From contig DATDOE010000058.1 in the NCBI GenBank assembly GCA_035293405.1, forward strand, positions 90,466 to 154,465: 64,000 bases of DNA, in the 5' to 3' direction. Source of the DNA: Gp6-AA40 sp035293405. GTDB lineage: Bacteria > Acidobacteriota > Vicinamibacteria > Vicinamibacterales > UBA2999. Of the stretch, positions 49,268 to 60,371 are shown piece by piece; the stretch's first letter is position 1; every line of letters begins with the position of its first letter. Below the pieces are notes generated by a model, which made no database searches, had not been told where the DNA came from, and saw nothing but the letters and a program-made list of their open reading frames with translations. Both the position numbers and the translations under genes were made by a program.

Positions 49268-50347
49268 TTAGCGAAGCAAGAGCGCCATTTGCTGCGCGGC
49301 CGTCTTCTTCGATCCGCCTTCCACAATGAGCTGGCCGCACGCGGCCCGGATGTCTCTGCCCCTGCTCTTCCGCACTGACACCGTGATGTAGCGGTCGGCA
49401 AGTATCTGCGCGAACCGATCGACGTGTGCATCCGAGGGCCGGCTGTAGGGAATGCCTGGCGCCGGATTCAAGGGGATCAGGTTGACCTTGGCTTTGATCC
49501 CGGACAGCAGCTTCACGAGACGACGAGCGTCCTCCGGCTCGTCATTGACCCCATCGAGCATCACGTACTCGAATGTGATGCGGCTGCGCTTCTTCAGCGG
49601 GAAGCGGCGGCAGGCCTCGAGAATCGCGGCCAGGGGATAGCGCTTGTTTGGCGGCACGAGCGCGGTTCGCTGCGCGTCCGTCGTGGCGTGCAGAGAGACC
49701 GCGAGGTTCGGCATCAGCGGCTCATGCGCCAGACGTTCGAGTCCCGGGATAATCCCCACCGTCGACAACGTCACGCGGCGCGGCGACATGGCACAGCCAT
49801 GCTCGCTATTGAGCATGCGCAGCGCTTTCATCGTGTGCTCGTAGTTGTGCAGCGGTTCGCCCATTCCCATCAGCACGATGTTGAAGGGCTGTTCGAGAAG
49901 GTTCGTGGCCGCGGCGAGTACGCGGACTTGACCGGCAATCTCGCCGGCGGTCAGGTTGCGGACGAGGCCCATCTTCCCGGTCAGACAGAATCCGCACGCC
50001 ATCGCGCATCCGACCTGCGTGGAGATGCAGAACGTCATCGACGGCGTGTCCGGGATGAAGACCGACTCGATCCGGCGGCCGTCGCCGAGCTCCAGGGCGA
50101 ACTTCCGGGTGCCGTCGATCGACAGCTCGTCGCTCACGATGCTCGGTGTGTTGATGACGAACTCGGCGTCGAGGCGGGCGCGAAGCCTCCTGGACAGGTT
50201 CGTCATCCGCCCGAAGTCGGTGACGCCATACCTGTAGATCCAGCGGTAAATCTGACGGGCGTGGAAGCGCTCAGACCCGCTCGTCTGGAGGAGTGCTTCA
50301 AGCTCGGCCGGATCGAGTTCAGCGAGGTCGTGTCGTTCTGGACTCAA
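49268..50347 (-). CDS. rlmN: dual-specificity RNA methyltransferase RlmN
   Basis: A 359-residue radical-SAM enzyme that methylates C2 of A2503 in 23S rRNA and A37 of some tRNAs. Cluster motif GCAMACGFC (CxxxCxxC), SVFIPDTPSMTFCISTQVGC, the GMGEPLHNYEHT block and the C-terminal catalytic Cys region (RDIRAACGQL) are all present. The start is TTG (TTG AGT CCA GAA). It is divergent from the M16 peptidase gene across 135 nt. Confidence 0.95.
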   Translation of the reverse strand: MSPERHDLAELDPAELEALLQTSGSERFHARQIYRWIYRYGVTDFGRMTNLSRRLRARLDAEFVINTPSIVSDELSIDGTRKFALELGDGRRIESVFIPDTPSMTFCISTQVGCAMACGFCLTGKMGLVRNLTAGEIAGQVRVLAAATNLLEQPFNIVLMGMGEPLHNYEHTMKALRMLNSEHGCAMSPRRVTLSTVGIIPGLERLAHEPLMPNLAVSLHATTDAQRTALVPPNKRYPLAAILEACRRFPLKKRSRITFEYVMLDGVNDEPEDARRLVKLLSGIKAKVNLIPLNPAPGIPYSRPSDAHVDRFAQILADRYITVSVRKSRGRDIRAACGQLIVEGGSKKTAAQQMALLLR

Positions 50348-50432
50348 GGCTATCTCTCGCGTTTTCTTCGAGATGCGAGCACTTGATTGTAACAGAGAGC
50401 TCCCGGATGTGGGCGGTGCGGGCTGTTTTCGA

Positions 50433-50462
50433 TTGCGAGCGTGAAGCCGCGCGTGCTATGAT
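50433..50462 (+). promoter_or_regulatory. promoter for M16 peptidase / purine genes
   Basis: TTGCGA, 18-nt spacer, TATGAT. The transcription start would be about 14 nt before the ATG at 50483, with no Shine-Dalgarno sequence. Confidence 0.55.
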
Positions 50463-50482
50463 TCCCGTGTTCTTCTAATTCC

Positions 50483-51838
50483 ATGTCTGTCAATGGTTTG
50501 CGGCTGACAAAGCCCGAGTCTTTGAGAGGCCCGTCCTGGCAACCGCCGACCTCGAAAACGCATCCGGTGTCTCAATCAGCGATCGTCCGAGACGTTCTCC
50601 CGAATGGTCTCCGTATCCTCACGGAGCGGATGCCGCACGTCCGCTCGGTGAGCATCGGCGTGTGGCTGGCGCGGGGCTCACGGCACGAGAGCCTGGAGCA
50701 GAGCGGCATCGCGCATTTCGTCGAGCACATGCTCTTCAAGGGCACCGCGACGCGCAGCGCTGAGGACATCGCCCAGACGGTGGACTCCATCGGCGGTCAG
50801 ATGGATGCCTTCACGGCCAAGGAGTATGCGAGCTACTACTTCAAGGTGCTCGACGAGCACCTGCCGCTTGCGGTCGAGGTATTGGCCGACATCGTCATGA
50901 ACCCCGCGTTCACCGAAGACGACATCAGTCGTGAGAAGAAGGTGGTCCTCGAAGAAATCAAGATGGTGGAGGACACCCCCGACGATCTCGTTCACGAGCT
51001 GTTCACGGAGAGCTTCTGGCAGGGGCATCCCCTTGGCCGCCCGATTCTTGGCACCAAAGAGACCGTCGAGTCACTGACCCAGGCTGGACTTCGACGCTAC
51101 TTCACCGAGACGTACTCGGCTCCGAACCTGATTATTGCCGCCGTCGGCAACATCGAGCACGAGCAGGTTCGTGACCTGGTGCTGCGCGCCTTCAACGGCC
51201 TCCTCGTTGCGAATGTCCCGGTCACCGAGGCTCCGCCGCGAGTCGTTCCAAGCACGTTGATCCGCAACAAGGAGCTCGAACAAAGCCACGTCTGTCTCGG
51301 GACCAGCAGCTACCGCCAGGACCACGCGGACCGGTATTCGAGCTACGTGCTGAACACCGTGCTCGGCGGGTCGATGAGCTCTCGTCTGTTCCAGAACGTC
51401 CGCGAGAAGCGAGGCCTGGCCTATGCCGTCTTCAGCGGTCTGAGCGCGTATCGCGATGCCGGCTCGATCACCATCTACGCCGGCTGCTCGAATGACGCGG
51501 TCGGCGAGCTGATCGACGTCGTGATCGTCGAGCTGAGGCGGATGAAGGACGAGCCGCTGCCCGCGTCTGAGCTCCAGCGTGCGAAGGATCATCTAAAGGG
51601 CAGCCTGATGCTGAACCTGGAGAGCACCTCGAGCCGGATGTCGCATCTCGCCCGCCAGGAGATTTACTTCGACCGGCAGTTCGGTTTGGATGAGACACTT
51701 GAGGGCGTCGAGCGGGTCACGCGCGAAGATGTCCAGCGCGTCGCGCGGGATTTGTTCGCTGATGGGTCGCTGGCCGCGACGGTCCTGGGTGCCGTGAACG
51801 GACTGCAGATCCCGCGAGAAAGGCTGGCGCTCGGCTAG
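50483..51838 (+). CDS. M16 family zinc metallopeptidase
   Basis: A 451-residue M16 peptidase. The inverted zinc motif HFVEH (His78-Glu81-His82) lies in SGIAHFVEHMLFKGT; the third ligand is in the conserved LEEIKMVEDTPDDLVHE block. The C-terminal partner domain lacks its own HxxEH, as usual for the second half. The N-terminal ~30 residues precede the conserved VLPNGLRILTE and are not family-like, so a downstream start (GTG near 50567) is possible, but the promoter spacing favours 50483. It lies 18 nt before purB and probably belongs to the same transcript. Confidence 0.9.
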   Translation: MSVNGLRLTKPESLRGPSWQPPTSKTHPVSQSAIVRDVLPNGLRILTERMPHVRSVSIGVWLARGSRHESLEQSGIAHFVEHMLFKGTATRSAEDIAQTVDSIGGQMDAFTAKEYASYYFKVLDEHLPLAVEVLADIVMNPAFTEDDISREKKVVLEEIKMVEDTPDDLVHELFTESFWQGHPLGRPILGTKETVESLTQAGLRRYFTETYSAPNLIIAAVGNIEHEQVRDLVLRAFNGLLVANVPVTEAPPRVVPSTLIRNKELEQSHVCLGTSSYRQDHADRYSSYVLNTVLGGSMSSRLFQNVREKRGLAYAVFSGLSAYRDAGSITIYAGCSNDAVGELIDVVIVELRRMKDEPLPASELQRAKDHLKGSLMLNLESTSSRMSHLARQEIYFDRQFGLDETLEGVERVTREDVQRVARDLFADGSLAATVLGAVNGLQIPRERLALG

Positions 51839-51856
51839 CGGAGGGTTTCGGGATAG

Positions 51857-53161
51857 ATGATCCGGCGTTACACCCACCCTGAAATGGGTCGCATCTGGGA
51901 CGACCAGAGGAAGTACGAAACCTGGCTGCAGGTTGAGGTGGCCGCAGCCGACGCGATGGCACGTGCCGGAATCATTCCGGAGGACGCCGCGCGCGACATT
52001 CGGGAGCGCGGGGCGTTCGACATCGCGCGCATCGAAGCCATCGAAGAGACCACTCAGCACGACGTCATCGCGTTCACCACTGCCGTGGCCGAGCATGTAG
52101 GCCCCTCCGCGCGGTGGCTGCACTTCGGTCTAACCTCCTCCGACGTCATCGACACCGCGCAAGCGCTTCAAATGCGCGAGGCCTGCGATCTGATTCTCAC
52201 GGGCATCGAGGCGCTGATGCGCGCGGTGCACACGCGCGCGGAAGAGCATCGCCGGACCCCTATGATTGGCCGCACGCACGGTGTGCACGCCGAGCCCATG
52301 ACCTTTGGCCTCAAGCTGGCCCTCTGGTATGCCGAGCTGTCCCGTGATGTCGTGCGGATACGCCATGCCAGGGACGTCATCGCCGTCGGCAAGCTGTCGG
52401 GCGCCGTCGGCACCTTCGCGCATCTGCCGCCGTCAATCGAGGCGGACGTCTGCCGCGCGCTTGGCCTCGAGCCGGCGCTCGTGGCCTCCCAGGTGATTCA
52501 GCGCGACCGTCACGCCGAGTTGCTCTCGGCCATCGCCATCACGGGTTCATCCCTCGAGAAGTTCGCGCTCGAGATCAGGGGACTTCAGAAGACGGAAGTC
52601 GGAGAAGTCGAAGAGCCGTTCGGAAAGGGACAGAAGGGCTCGTCGGCCATGCCGCACAAGCGCAATCCGATCGGGTGCGAGCAGATCGTCGGCCTCGCCC
52701 GCCTGTTGCGAGGCAACGCGGTGCCGGCGTTTGAGAACAACGCGCTGTGGCACGAGCGCGACATCTCCCACTCCTCCGTCGAGCGGGTCATCCTGCCCGA
52801 CAGCTTTATCGCCCTCGATCACATGCTGCGGCGATTTACGCGCATCGTGTCGGGCATGGTCGTCTATGCCGCCCGTATGCGGGAGAATCTCGAGCGCTCG
52901 CGTGGCGTCGTGTTCTCCGGCACGGTGCTGCTCGAGCTCGCGCAGCGTGGCGTCTCGCGTGAGCAGTCGTACGAGTGGGTGCAGCGCAATGCCATGCGCG
53001 CGTTTCATGAGCAGCGCGACTTCAAGTCGCTGCTGCTGGCGGACGCTGATGTTGCCCGGGTGCTGGGTCCTGCCGAAATCGAGCACGCCTTCGATCTGAA
53101 CGCGCAGCTCCGGCATGTTGACCATATCTTCCAGCGTGTGTTTCAGGAGGTACCTGTCTAA
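51857..53161 (+). CDS. purB: adenylosuccinate lyase
   Basis: A 434-residue fumarase/aspartase-superfamily enzyme acting twice in purine synthesis (SAICAR and adenylosuccinate cleavage). N-terminal MIRRYTHPEMGRIWDDQRKYETWL, TSSDVIDTAQALQM and the signature GSSAMPHKRNP are all present. It begins the pur gene series and overlaps purS by 1 nt (TAATG). Confidence 0.96.
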   Translation: MIRRYTHPEMGRIWDDQRKYETWLQVEVAAADAMARAGIIPEDAARDIRERGAFDIARIEAIEETTQHDVIAFTTAVAEHVGPSARWLHFGLTSSDVIDTAQALQMREACDLILTGIEALMRAVHTRAEEHRRTPMIGRTHGVHAEPMTFGLKLALWYAELSRDVVRIRHARDVIAVGKLSGAVGTFAHLPPSIEADVCRALGLEPALVASQVIQRDRHAELLSAIAITGSSLEKFALEIRGLQKTEVGEVEEPFGKGQKGSSAMPHKRNPIGCEQIVGLARLLRGNAVPAFENNALWHERDISHSSVERVILPDSFIALDHMLRRFTRIVSGMVVYAARMRENLERSRGVVFSGTVLLELAQRGVSREQSYEWVQRNAMRAFHEQRDFKSLLLADADVARVLGPAEIEHAFDLNAQLRHVDHIFQRVFQEVPV

Positions 53162-53403
53162 TGCGTGCCCGCGTGTTCGTAACTCTCAAGCCGTCGGTCT
53201 TTGATCCGCAAGGCCGGACGGTGACCGAAGCGTTGCACACCCTCGGCTATGGGGCAGTAAAGGACGTCAGGCAGGGCAAGTACTTCGAGCTCGACATCGA
53301 GGCGGCGACCGCAGACGAGGCGCGCCGGCTGGCATCGGAGGCGGCCGACAAGCTGCTCGCCAATCCAGTCATCGAGGGATATCGAATCGAGGTCACCGCA
53401 TGA
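53161..53403 (+). CDS. purS: FGAM synthase subunit PurS
   Basis: An 80-residue PurS (RARVFVTLKPSVFDPQGRTVTEALHTLGYGAVKDVRQGKYFEL). It forms the FGAM synthase complex with PurQ and PurL and carries ammonia between their active sites. Both ends overlap neighbours: 1 nt with purB and 4 nt with purQ (ATGA). Confidence 0.95.
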   Translation: MRARVFVTLKPSVFDPQGRTVTEALHTLGYGAVKDVRQGKYFELDIEAATADEARRLASEAADKLLANPVIEGYRIEVTA

Positions 53404-54157
53404 AGTTCGCGGTCGTCGTCTTTCCTGGATCCAACTGCGATCACGACGCGTTCTATGCGGTCAAACATGTGCTTGGCCAGGACGCTGAGCTCGTCTGGCA
53501 CAAGGACAGGAGCCTCGCCGGGGCCGACGTCGTGATTCTGCCTGGCGGCTTCGCGCATGGCGACTACCTGCGCACGGGCGCCATCGCGCGCTTTTCTCCC
53601 ATCATGCAGGAGGTGAAAGCCTTTGCCGCCGCCGGAGGCCCCGTGCTTGGCATCTGCAACGGCTTTCAGGTCCTGCTCGAAGCCGGCCTGCTGCCCGGCG
53701 CGATGCTCCGGAACCGCAGCCTGCATTTTCGTTGCGAGCACGTTCACGTGAAGGTCGAGCAGACCGACACGCCCTTCACCCTGGCCGCCAGACCTGCGCA
53801 GGTTCTGCGGATACCGATCGCGCACGGCGAAGGGAATTACTACGCCGAGCCGCACGTCATCGAACGGCTCGAGAAGAATCGGCAGGTGATTTTTCGCTAC
53901 GTCACGCCGAGCGGTGAGGTGACGGACGAGGCGAATCCGAACGGGTCGGTTCACAACATCGCGGGCATCACGAACGAGGCGAGAAACGTCGTCGGACTGA
54001 TGCCGCATCCTGAGCGCGCGTGCGAGCTGGCGGTCGGCAGCGATGACGGCCTGGTCGTGTTCCAGTCCGCGCTGAAGGCCATAAATGGGGTCGGGGGTCA
54101 TTTGTTGAGGACACTCTCGACGTCGGCGCGCTCAGGTTCAGTGAGTGTCCTCAACAA

Positions 54158-54161
<4 letters not shown>
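53400..54161 (+). CDS. purQ: FGAM synthase glutaminase subunit PurQ, with REP-derived tail
   Basis: Class-I amidotransferase of 253 residues; catalytic Cys86 (GICNGFQVL) and His203/Glu205 (LMPHPERA) are intact. The family normally ends near residue 228 (VFQSALKAI). Here Asn229-Lys253 (GVGGHLLRTLSTSARSGSVS, then VLNK) are encoded entirely by the inverted repeat 54084-54175, which also supplies the TGA stop. The repeat begins exactly at codon 229. The catalytic domain is complete, so activity should survive unless the tail disturbs PurL docking. Confidence 0.93.

Positions 54162-54175
<14 letters not shown>
54084..54175. repeat. REPIN-like element: 33-bp perfect inverted repeat at purQ/purL junction
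   Basis: Left arm 54084-54116 and right arm 54143-54175 are perfect 33-nt complements separated by a 26-nt loop. The arms contain the core GGGGTCGGGGGTCATTT and GTTGAGGACACTC. The same core flanks the RAYT gene at 58969 and 59750, so this is probably a non-autonomous relative of that unit. The right arm carries ATGACCCCCGACCCCATT, which is read as the stop of purQ and the start of purL. Confidence 0.92.
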
Positions 54176-56407
<2,232 letters not shown>

Positions 56408-56432
56408 CGTCGTACACTGAGGTCCCTACTGA

Positions 56433-57908
56433 ATGTTCGACAAATTCCGTGACGAGTGCGGTGTTTTCGGGATCTTCGGGCATCCGGAGGCCGCCAACCT
56501 CACATACCTCGGCCTGTACGCGCTCCAGCATCGCGGGCAGGAGAGCGCCGGCATCGCGGCGTCGGATGGCACGCAGATCCGCGTGTCGAAGGCGATGGGG
56601 TATGTGAACGAAGCCTTCAACAGCGAGACCCTGTCGCAGCTGCCCGGGCACATCGCCATGGGCCACGTGCGGTACTCGACGGCAGGTGAGAGCCGGCTCG
56701 CCAATGCCCAACCCATCGTTGTCGATAGCGCGCACGGACAGTTCGGGGTCGGGCACAACGGCAACCTGGTCAACGCGACTGAGCTGCGTGACTCGCTCGT
56801 CAGGCTTGGCGCGATTTTTCAGGCGACGACCGACACGGAAGTCATCGTGCACCTGTTTGCGCGCTCGCGGCAGGACGGGCCGGAGGCGGCCATCGTCGAG
56901 GCGCTGGGTCAGGTGCGAGGCGCCTACTCTCTCGTGATGATCACCAAGGACCGCCTGATCGGAGCCCGGGATCCTCACGGCTTCCGTCCGTTGGCGATTG
57001 GCAAGCGCGGTGAGGCCTGGGTGATCTGCTCAGAGACCTGCGCCATGGATTTGATCGGCGCCACCTACGTGCGCGACGTCGAGCCCGGTGAGGTCGTCGT
57101 CGTCAGCGCTCACGGCCTCAAGTCGATCAAGCCGTTTGCGCCGGCGCCTCAAGCGCAGCAGTGCGTGTTCGAGCATGTGTATTTCGCGCGGCCCGACAGC
57201 TACGTGTTCGGCGAGAGCGTGAACGAGAACCGGACGGAGTTCGGCAGGCGCCTCGCTCGTGAGTCGGGCGTCGAGGCCGACGTCGTGGTGCCGATTCCCG
57301 ACTCTGGCGTCTGCGCGGCGATCGGGTTTTCCGAAGCGTCGGGTCTGCCGATGCGCATGGGCCTGATTCGCAACCACTACGTGGGTCGCACGTTCATCGA
57401 GCCGCAGCAGTCGATTCGTCATTTCGGCGTGCGCGTCAAGTTGAACCCTGTGCGCAGCATTCTCGATGGCAAGCGAGTCGTCCTCGTGGACGATTCGATC
57501 GTGCGTGGCACGACGAGCCGGAAGATCGTCCGGATGATCCGCGACGCGGGCGCCAAGGAAGTCCACATGCGCATCAGCTGTCCCCCGACAATCTCCCCGT
57601 GCTTCTACGGCGTGGACACGCCGCGCCGGTCTGAGCTCATCGCGGCGACGCACACGATCGAGGAGATCCGCAAGTATTTGAGTGCGGACAGCGTGGCCTA
57701 TCTGAGCCTCGAGGGGATGATGGGCGCCGTCACTGGCGGGAAATCACGGTATTGCTCCTCCTGCTACACAGGAATCTATCCAGTGGCGTTCCCTCGCGAC
57801 GAGGCGGCGTATTCGCAGCTGGCGCTGAAGCTCAATCAGGAGCCAGTGACGACCGAGTCCCAACCAGTCTCCATCCTCGACTTCGACAGAGACCCTGTCA
57901 CCAGCTGA
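56433..57908 (+). CDS. purF: amidophosphoribosyltransferase
   Basis: A 491-residue enzyme for the first committed purine step. The mature catalytic Cys is Cys9 (MFDKFRDE / CGVFGIF), so an 8-residue propeptide is predicted to be removed. The PRPP-binding motif VVLVDDSIVRGTTSRKIV is intact. CSSC in the C-terminal segment (RYCSSCYTGIYPVAF) fits the 4Fe-4S class like the Bacillus enzyme. The start is 25 nt after purL, with GAGG further upstream. Confidence 0.96.
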   Translation: MFDKFRDECGVFGIFGHPEAANLTYLGLYALQHRGQESAGIAASDGTQIRVSKAMGYVNEAFNSETLSQLPGHIAMGHVRYSTAGESRLANAQPIVVDSAHGQFGVGHNGNLVNATELRDSLVRLGAIFQATTDTEVIVHLFARSRQDGPEAAIVEALGQVRGAYSLVMITKDRLIGARDPHGFRPLAIGKRGEAWVICSETCAMDLIGATYVRDVEPGEVVVVSAHGLKSIKPFAPAPQAQQCVFEHVYFARPDSYVFGESVNENRTEFGRRLARESGVEADVVVPIPDSGVCAAIGFSEASGLPMRMGLIRNHYVGRTFIEPQQSIRHFGVRVKLNPVRSILDGKRVVLVDDSIVRGTTSRKIVRMIRDAGAKEVHMRISCPPTISPCFYGVDTPRRSELIAATHTIEEIRKYLSADSVAYLSLEGMMGAVTGGKSRYCSSCYTGIYPVAFPRDEAAYSQLALKLNQEPVTTESQPVSILDFDRDPVTS

Positions 57909-57937
57909 CGCGTCGACGCAACCGGGATCGCTGACTC

Positions 57938-58966
57938 ATGGACTACAAGTCATCTGGCGTCGACATCGATGCCGGCAACGAAACGGTCCGCCGGATTCGC
58001 GGCCTCGCGCGCTCGACGTTCACGGCGGGCGTGCTGTCCGACATCGGATCGTTTGGCGGGTTGTTTCAGCTGCAGAGCGGCCGGTATCGCCATCCGGTCC
58101 TGGTGTCGAGCGCTGACGGCGTCGGCACGAAGCTGAAGGTCGCGTTCCTGGCGAATCGACACGACACCGTCGGGATCGACCTGGTCAACCACTGCGTCAA
58201 CGACATCCTGGTCCAGGGCGCCGAGCCGCTCTTCTTCCTCGACTATCTCGCCACCGGTCGCCTGTCGCCATCGGTCGCGGAATCGATCGTCGGCGGGATG
58301 GCAGCGGCCTGTCGTGACAATGGGTGTGCGCTCCTTGGCGGGGAGACAGCCGAGATGCCGGGGCTGTACGCGGATGGCGAGTACGACATCGCGGGCTTCA
58401 TCGTCGGCGTCGTGGATCGGGAGCGCCTTGTCAACGGGCGTGCGATCGCCATCGGCGATGTGCTCGTCGGCGTGCCGTCGTCCGGGCTGCACACCAATGG
58501 ATATTCTCTGGCCCGGCGCATTGCGTTCGAGGGCCTCGGCCTCACCGTCGACAGTCATGTCCCAGAGCTCGGCATGACCGTCGGTCGCGCATTTCTCGAA
58601 CCGCACCGTTCGTACCTGCAGCTGGTGCAGCCGTTGCTCGATGCCGGCCGCATCAAAGGCATGGCGCATATCACTGGCGGCGGGATCACCGACAATCTCC
58701 CGCGGACTCTTCCGCACGGCACCGGCGCCGTCGTCAACCTTTCCGCGTGGGAGGTTCCGCCGCTCTTTCGCTGGCTGCAGGAGCGCGGAGGGGTTTCAGT
58801 GGACGACATGTTGCGCACGTTCAACATGGGCATCGGCCTGATTATCGTGACCGCGCGGGATCAGTCTGAGGCACTCATCGGAGAGCTCGCCGCACGCGGC
58901 GGCCGTGACGCCCGCGTGATTGGTGAGATCGTCGCCGGTGAGCCACCGTCAGTGACTTACGTGTAA
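57938..58966 (+). CDS. purM: phosphoribosylformylglycinamidine cyclo-ligase
   Basis: A 342-residue AIR synthetase. GSFGGLFQLQ, LVSSADGVGTKLKVAF, NDILVQGAEPLFFLDYLATG, LLGGETAEMPGLY and HITGGGITDNLPR are the family blocks. It ends 2 nt before the left repeat arm of the RAYT unit, so the 3' end of purM is intact but the spacing to purN is filled by that element. Confidence 0.96.
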   Translation: MDYKSSGVDIDAGNETVRRIRGLARSTFTAGVLSDIGSFGGLFQLQSGRYRHPVLVSSADGVGTKLKVAFLANRHDTVGIDLVNHCVNDILVQGAEPLFFLDYLATGRLSPSVAESIVGGMAAACRDNGCALLGGETAEMPGLYADGEYDIAGFIVGVVDRERLVNGRAIAIGDVLVGVPSSGLHTNGYSLARRIAFEGLGLTVDSHVPELGMTVGRAFLEPHRSYLQLVQPLLDAGRIKGMAHITGGGITDNLPRTLPHGTGAVVNLSAWEVPPLFRWLQERGGVSVDDMLRTFNMGIGLIIVTARDQSEALIGELAARGGRDARVIGEIVAGEPPSVTYV

Positions 58967-58968
58967 TA

Positions 58969-59750
58969 AATGGGGTCGGGGGTCATTTAGTGTGGACACT
59001 GACTCCCACGTGTTTGCAGGGTCGCCCTCGCGGCCGCTTGGGACCGACACCTATCTGGCTCATTACGGCGCGCTTCCACTCTTCGTCTCCGAACGGGTTC
59101 CCAGTCATCATGGCCTTTCTGAAGGCTTCCAGTTCGCCATCGGTCTGTGGACCGTTGACATGGGCGACCCAGTTCACGGGTTTGGCGAGTGGCCATTCGC
59201 TCAACCAGGAGGGTTTCGACACGGCGTGTCGGTGGCAGAGACTGGACCACGGCCAGTCTTCCGCTTGTTGAACGAGCGAAGCACGAAGAGCGTTCCTCTC
59301 GATATATCGACATACCCAGAGGAAGTGAGTCTCGCCGCCGATGGGGATAGCTTTGAAGCGCCCTTGGTAGACGGCTCCAAGTCCGTCAAGCCCGCGGGCT
59401 GTTTGCCAACGCCGGGCATGAGTCGTGGTTAGCCAGTGCATGCAACGAGACAATGCTCGGTCGTCATGGGTGCGCATCAAAAGATGCCAATGGTTGGGCA
59501 TCAAACAGTACGCAAAGAGTGCAACGTTGAAGCGCTCTGTCGCTTTCACAAGTACGCGCTCGAAGGCCTCATAGTCGCCCATGTCATCAAAAAGCGTGGC
59601 GCGTTTCGCGGCTCTATTGACTACATGAAAGACAAGTCCAGGAGCGAATACGCGTGGGCGCCGCGGCATGCGAAGTGACGGACACGCAATGCCAATGCCC
59701 GTTTCCCTTGTCGAAAGAACTGTCCTAGTTAAATGACCCCCGACCCCATT
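58969..59750. mobile_element. RAYT unit flanked by inverted REP-like repeats, between purM and purN
   Basis: A 782-bp segment bounded by terminal repeats 58969-58998 and 59721-59750 (26 of 30 nt identical in inverted orientation; core GGGGTCGGGGGTCATTT plus GGACA). It contains one gene, a Y1/HUH transposase on the opposite strand to the operon. The right end supplies the ATG and six codons of purN. This is the probable autonomous or source element for the purQ/purL repeat. Confidence 0.85.
58983..59669 (-). CDS. REP-associated tyrosine transposase (RAYT, Y1/HUH)
   Basis: A 228-residue TnpA_REP-type protein. The single-strand HUH nuclease motif is PNHWHLL (His60, His62), followed by YQGRFKAIPI and the catalytic tyrosine region CRYIERNALRASLV (Tyr122). 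The basic RPRGRPCKH near the C-terminus and FGDEEWKR fit the family. It should nick and join single-stranded REP hairpins. The last codons (VHTK and the stop) read into the repeat arm. The pair HxH plus Tyr is intact, so it may be active. Confidence 0.9.
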   Translation of the reverse strand: MPRRPRVFAPGLVFHVVNRAAKRATLFDDMGDYEAFERVLVKATERFNVALFAYCLMPNHWHLLMRTHDDRALSRCMHWLTTTHARRWQTARGLDGLGAVYQGRFKAIPIGGETHFLWVCRYIERNALRASLVQQAEDWPWSSLCHRHAVSKPSWLSEWPLAKPVNWVAHVNGPQTDGELEAFRKAMMTGNPFGDEEWKRAVMSQIGVGPKRPRGRPCKHVGVSVHTK

Positions 59751-60371
59751 AATCGCCGCCTAGGTGTTCTCATCTCCGGGCGTGGCAGCAACCTTCAGGC
59801 GCTCATCGACGCGACCGGCGACGGCCGGCTCGACGCGACGATTGCAGTGGTCATCTCGAACCGTGAGGATGCGGGAGGACTCGATCGGGCGCGCAGGGCT
59901 GGGATCGAGGCGCTGTGCGTGAGCCATCGCGGCTGGCCGGCGCGCGACGACTACGATCGCGCGCTCGTGAGCGAACTGCGGAAGCGCGACGTGCAACTGG
60001 TGTGTCTGGCTGGATTCATGCGACGCATTGGCGGGCCGATGATCGAGGCCTTCCCGAACGCGATCCTCAACATTCACCCGTCACTCTTGCCCTCGTTCCC
60101 GGGCATCGACGCACAGCAACAGGCGTTGACGCACGGTGTGAAAACAAGCGGCGTGACCGTGCACTTCGTGACCGCCGAGCTCGATGCCGGACCGATCATC
60201 GTGCAGCGCACAGTGCCCGTACTCGAGGGAGACACCGCGCAGACACTCGCGGCGCGGATCCTCGTCGAGGAGCACCGTGCCTATCCCGAGGCGATCGCGC
60301 TCGTGCTCGACGGCGGATGGAGAGTGGACGGCCGCCGATTTCTCAGATCGCCGACTGCCGCCGGAGTGTGA
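59733..60371 (+). CDS. purN: GAR formyltransferase PurN, start inside REP end
   Basis: A 212-residue formyl-THF-dependent enzyme: RLGVLISGRGSNLQALIDA, the NIHPSLLPSFPGIDAQQQAL catalytic loop (Asn-His) and DAGPIIVQRTVPV are intact. The apparent ATG lies in the right REP end; residues MTPDPI come from the repeat, then Asn-Arg-Arg lead directly into the first beta-strand. No ATG, GTG or TTG exists between the repeat and the strand, so the repeat-borne ATG is needed, unless ATT is used. No ribosome binding site is seen. Confidence 0.92.
   Translation: MTPDPINRRLGVLISGRGSNLQALIDATGDGRLDATIAVVISNREDAGGLDRARRAGIEALCVSHRGWPARDDYDRALVSELRKRDVQLVCLAGFMRRIGGPMIEAFPNAILNIHPSLLPSFPGIDAQQQALTHGVKTSGVTVHFVTAELDAGPIIVQRTVPVLEGDTAQTLAARILVEEHRAYPEAIALVLDGGWRVDGRRFLRSPTAAGV

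Noticed and set aside
53247..54101. Antisense open frame starting MTPDPI opposite purS/purQ
   Set aside because: It begins in the left repeat arm, which carries the same ATG, but the rest is the reverse shadow of purS/purQ with no recognisable domain.
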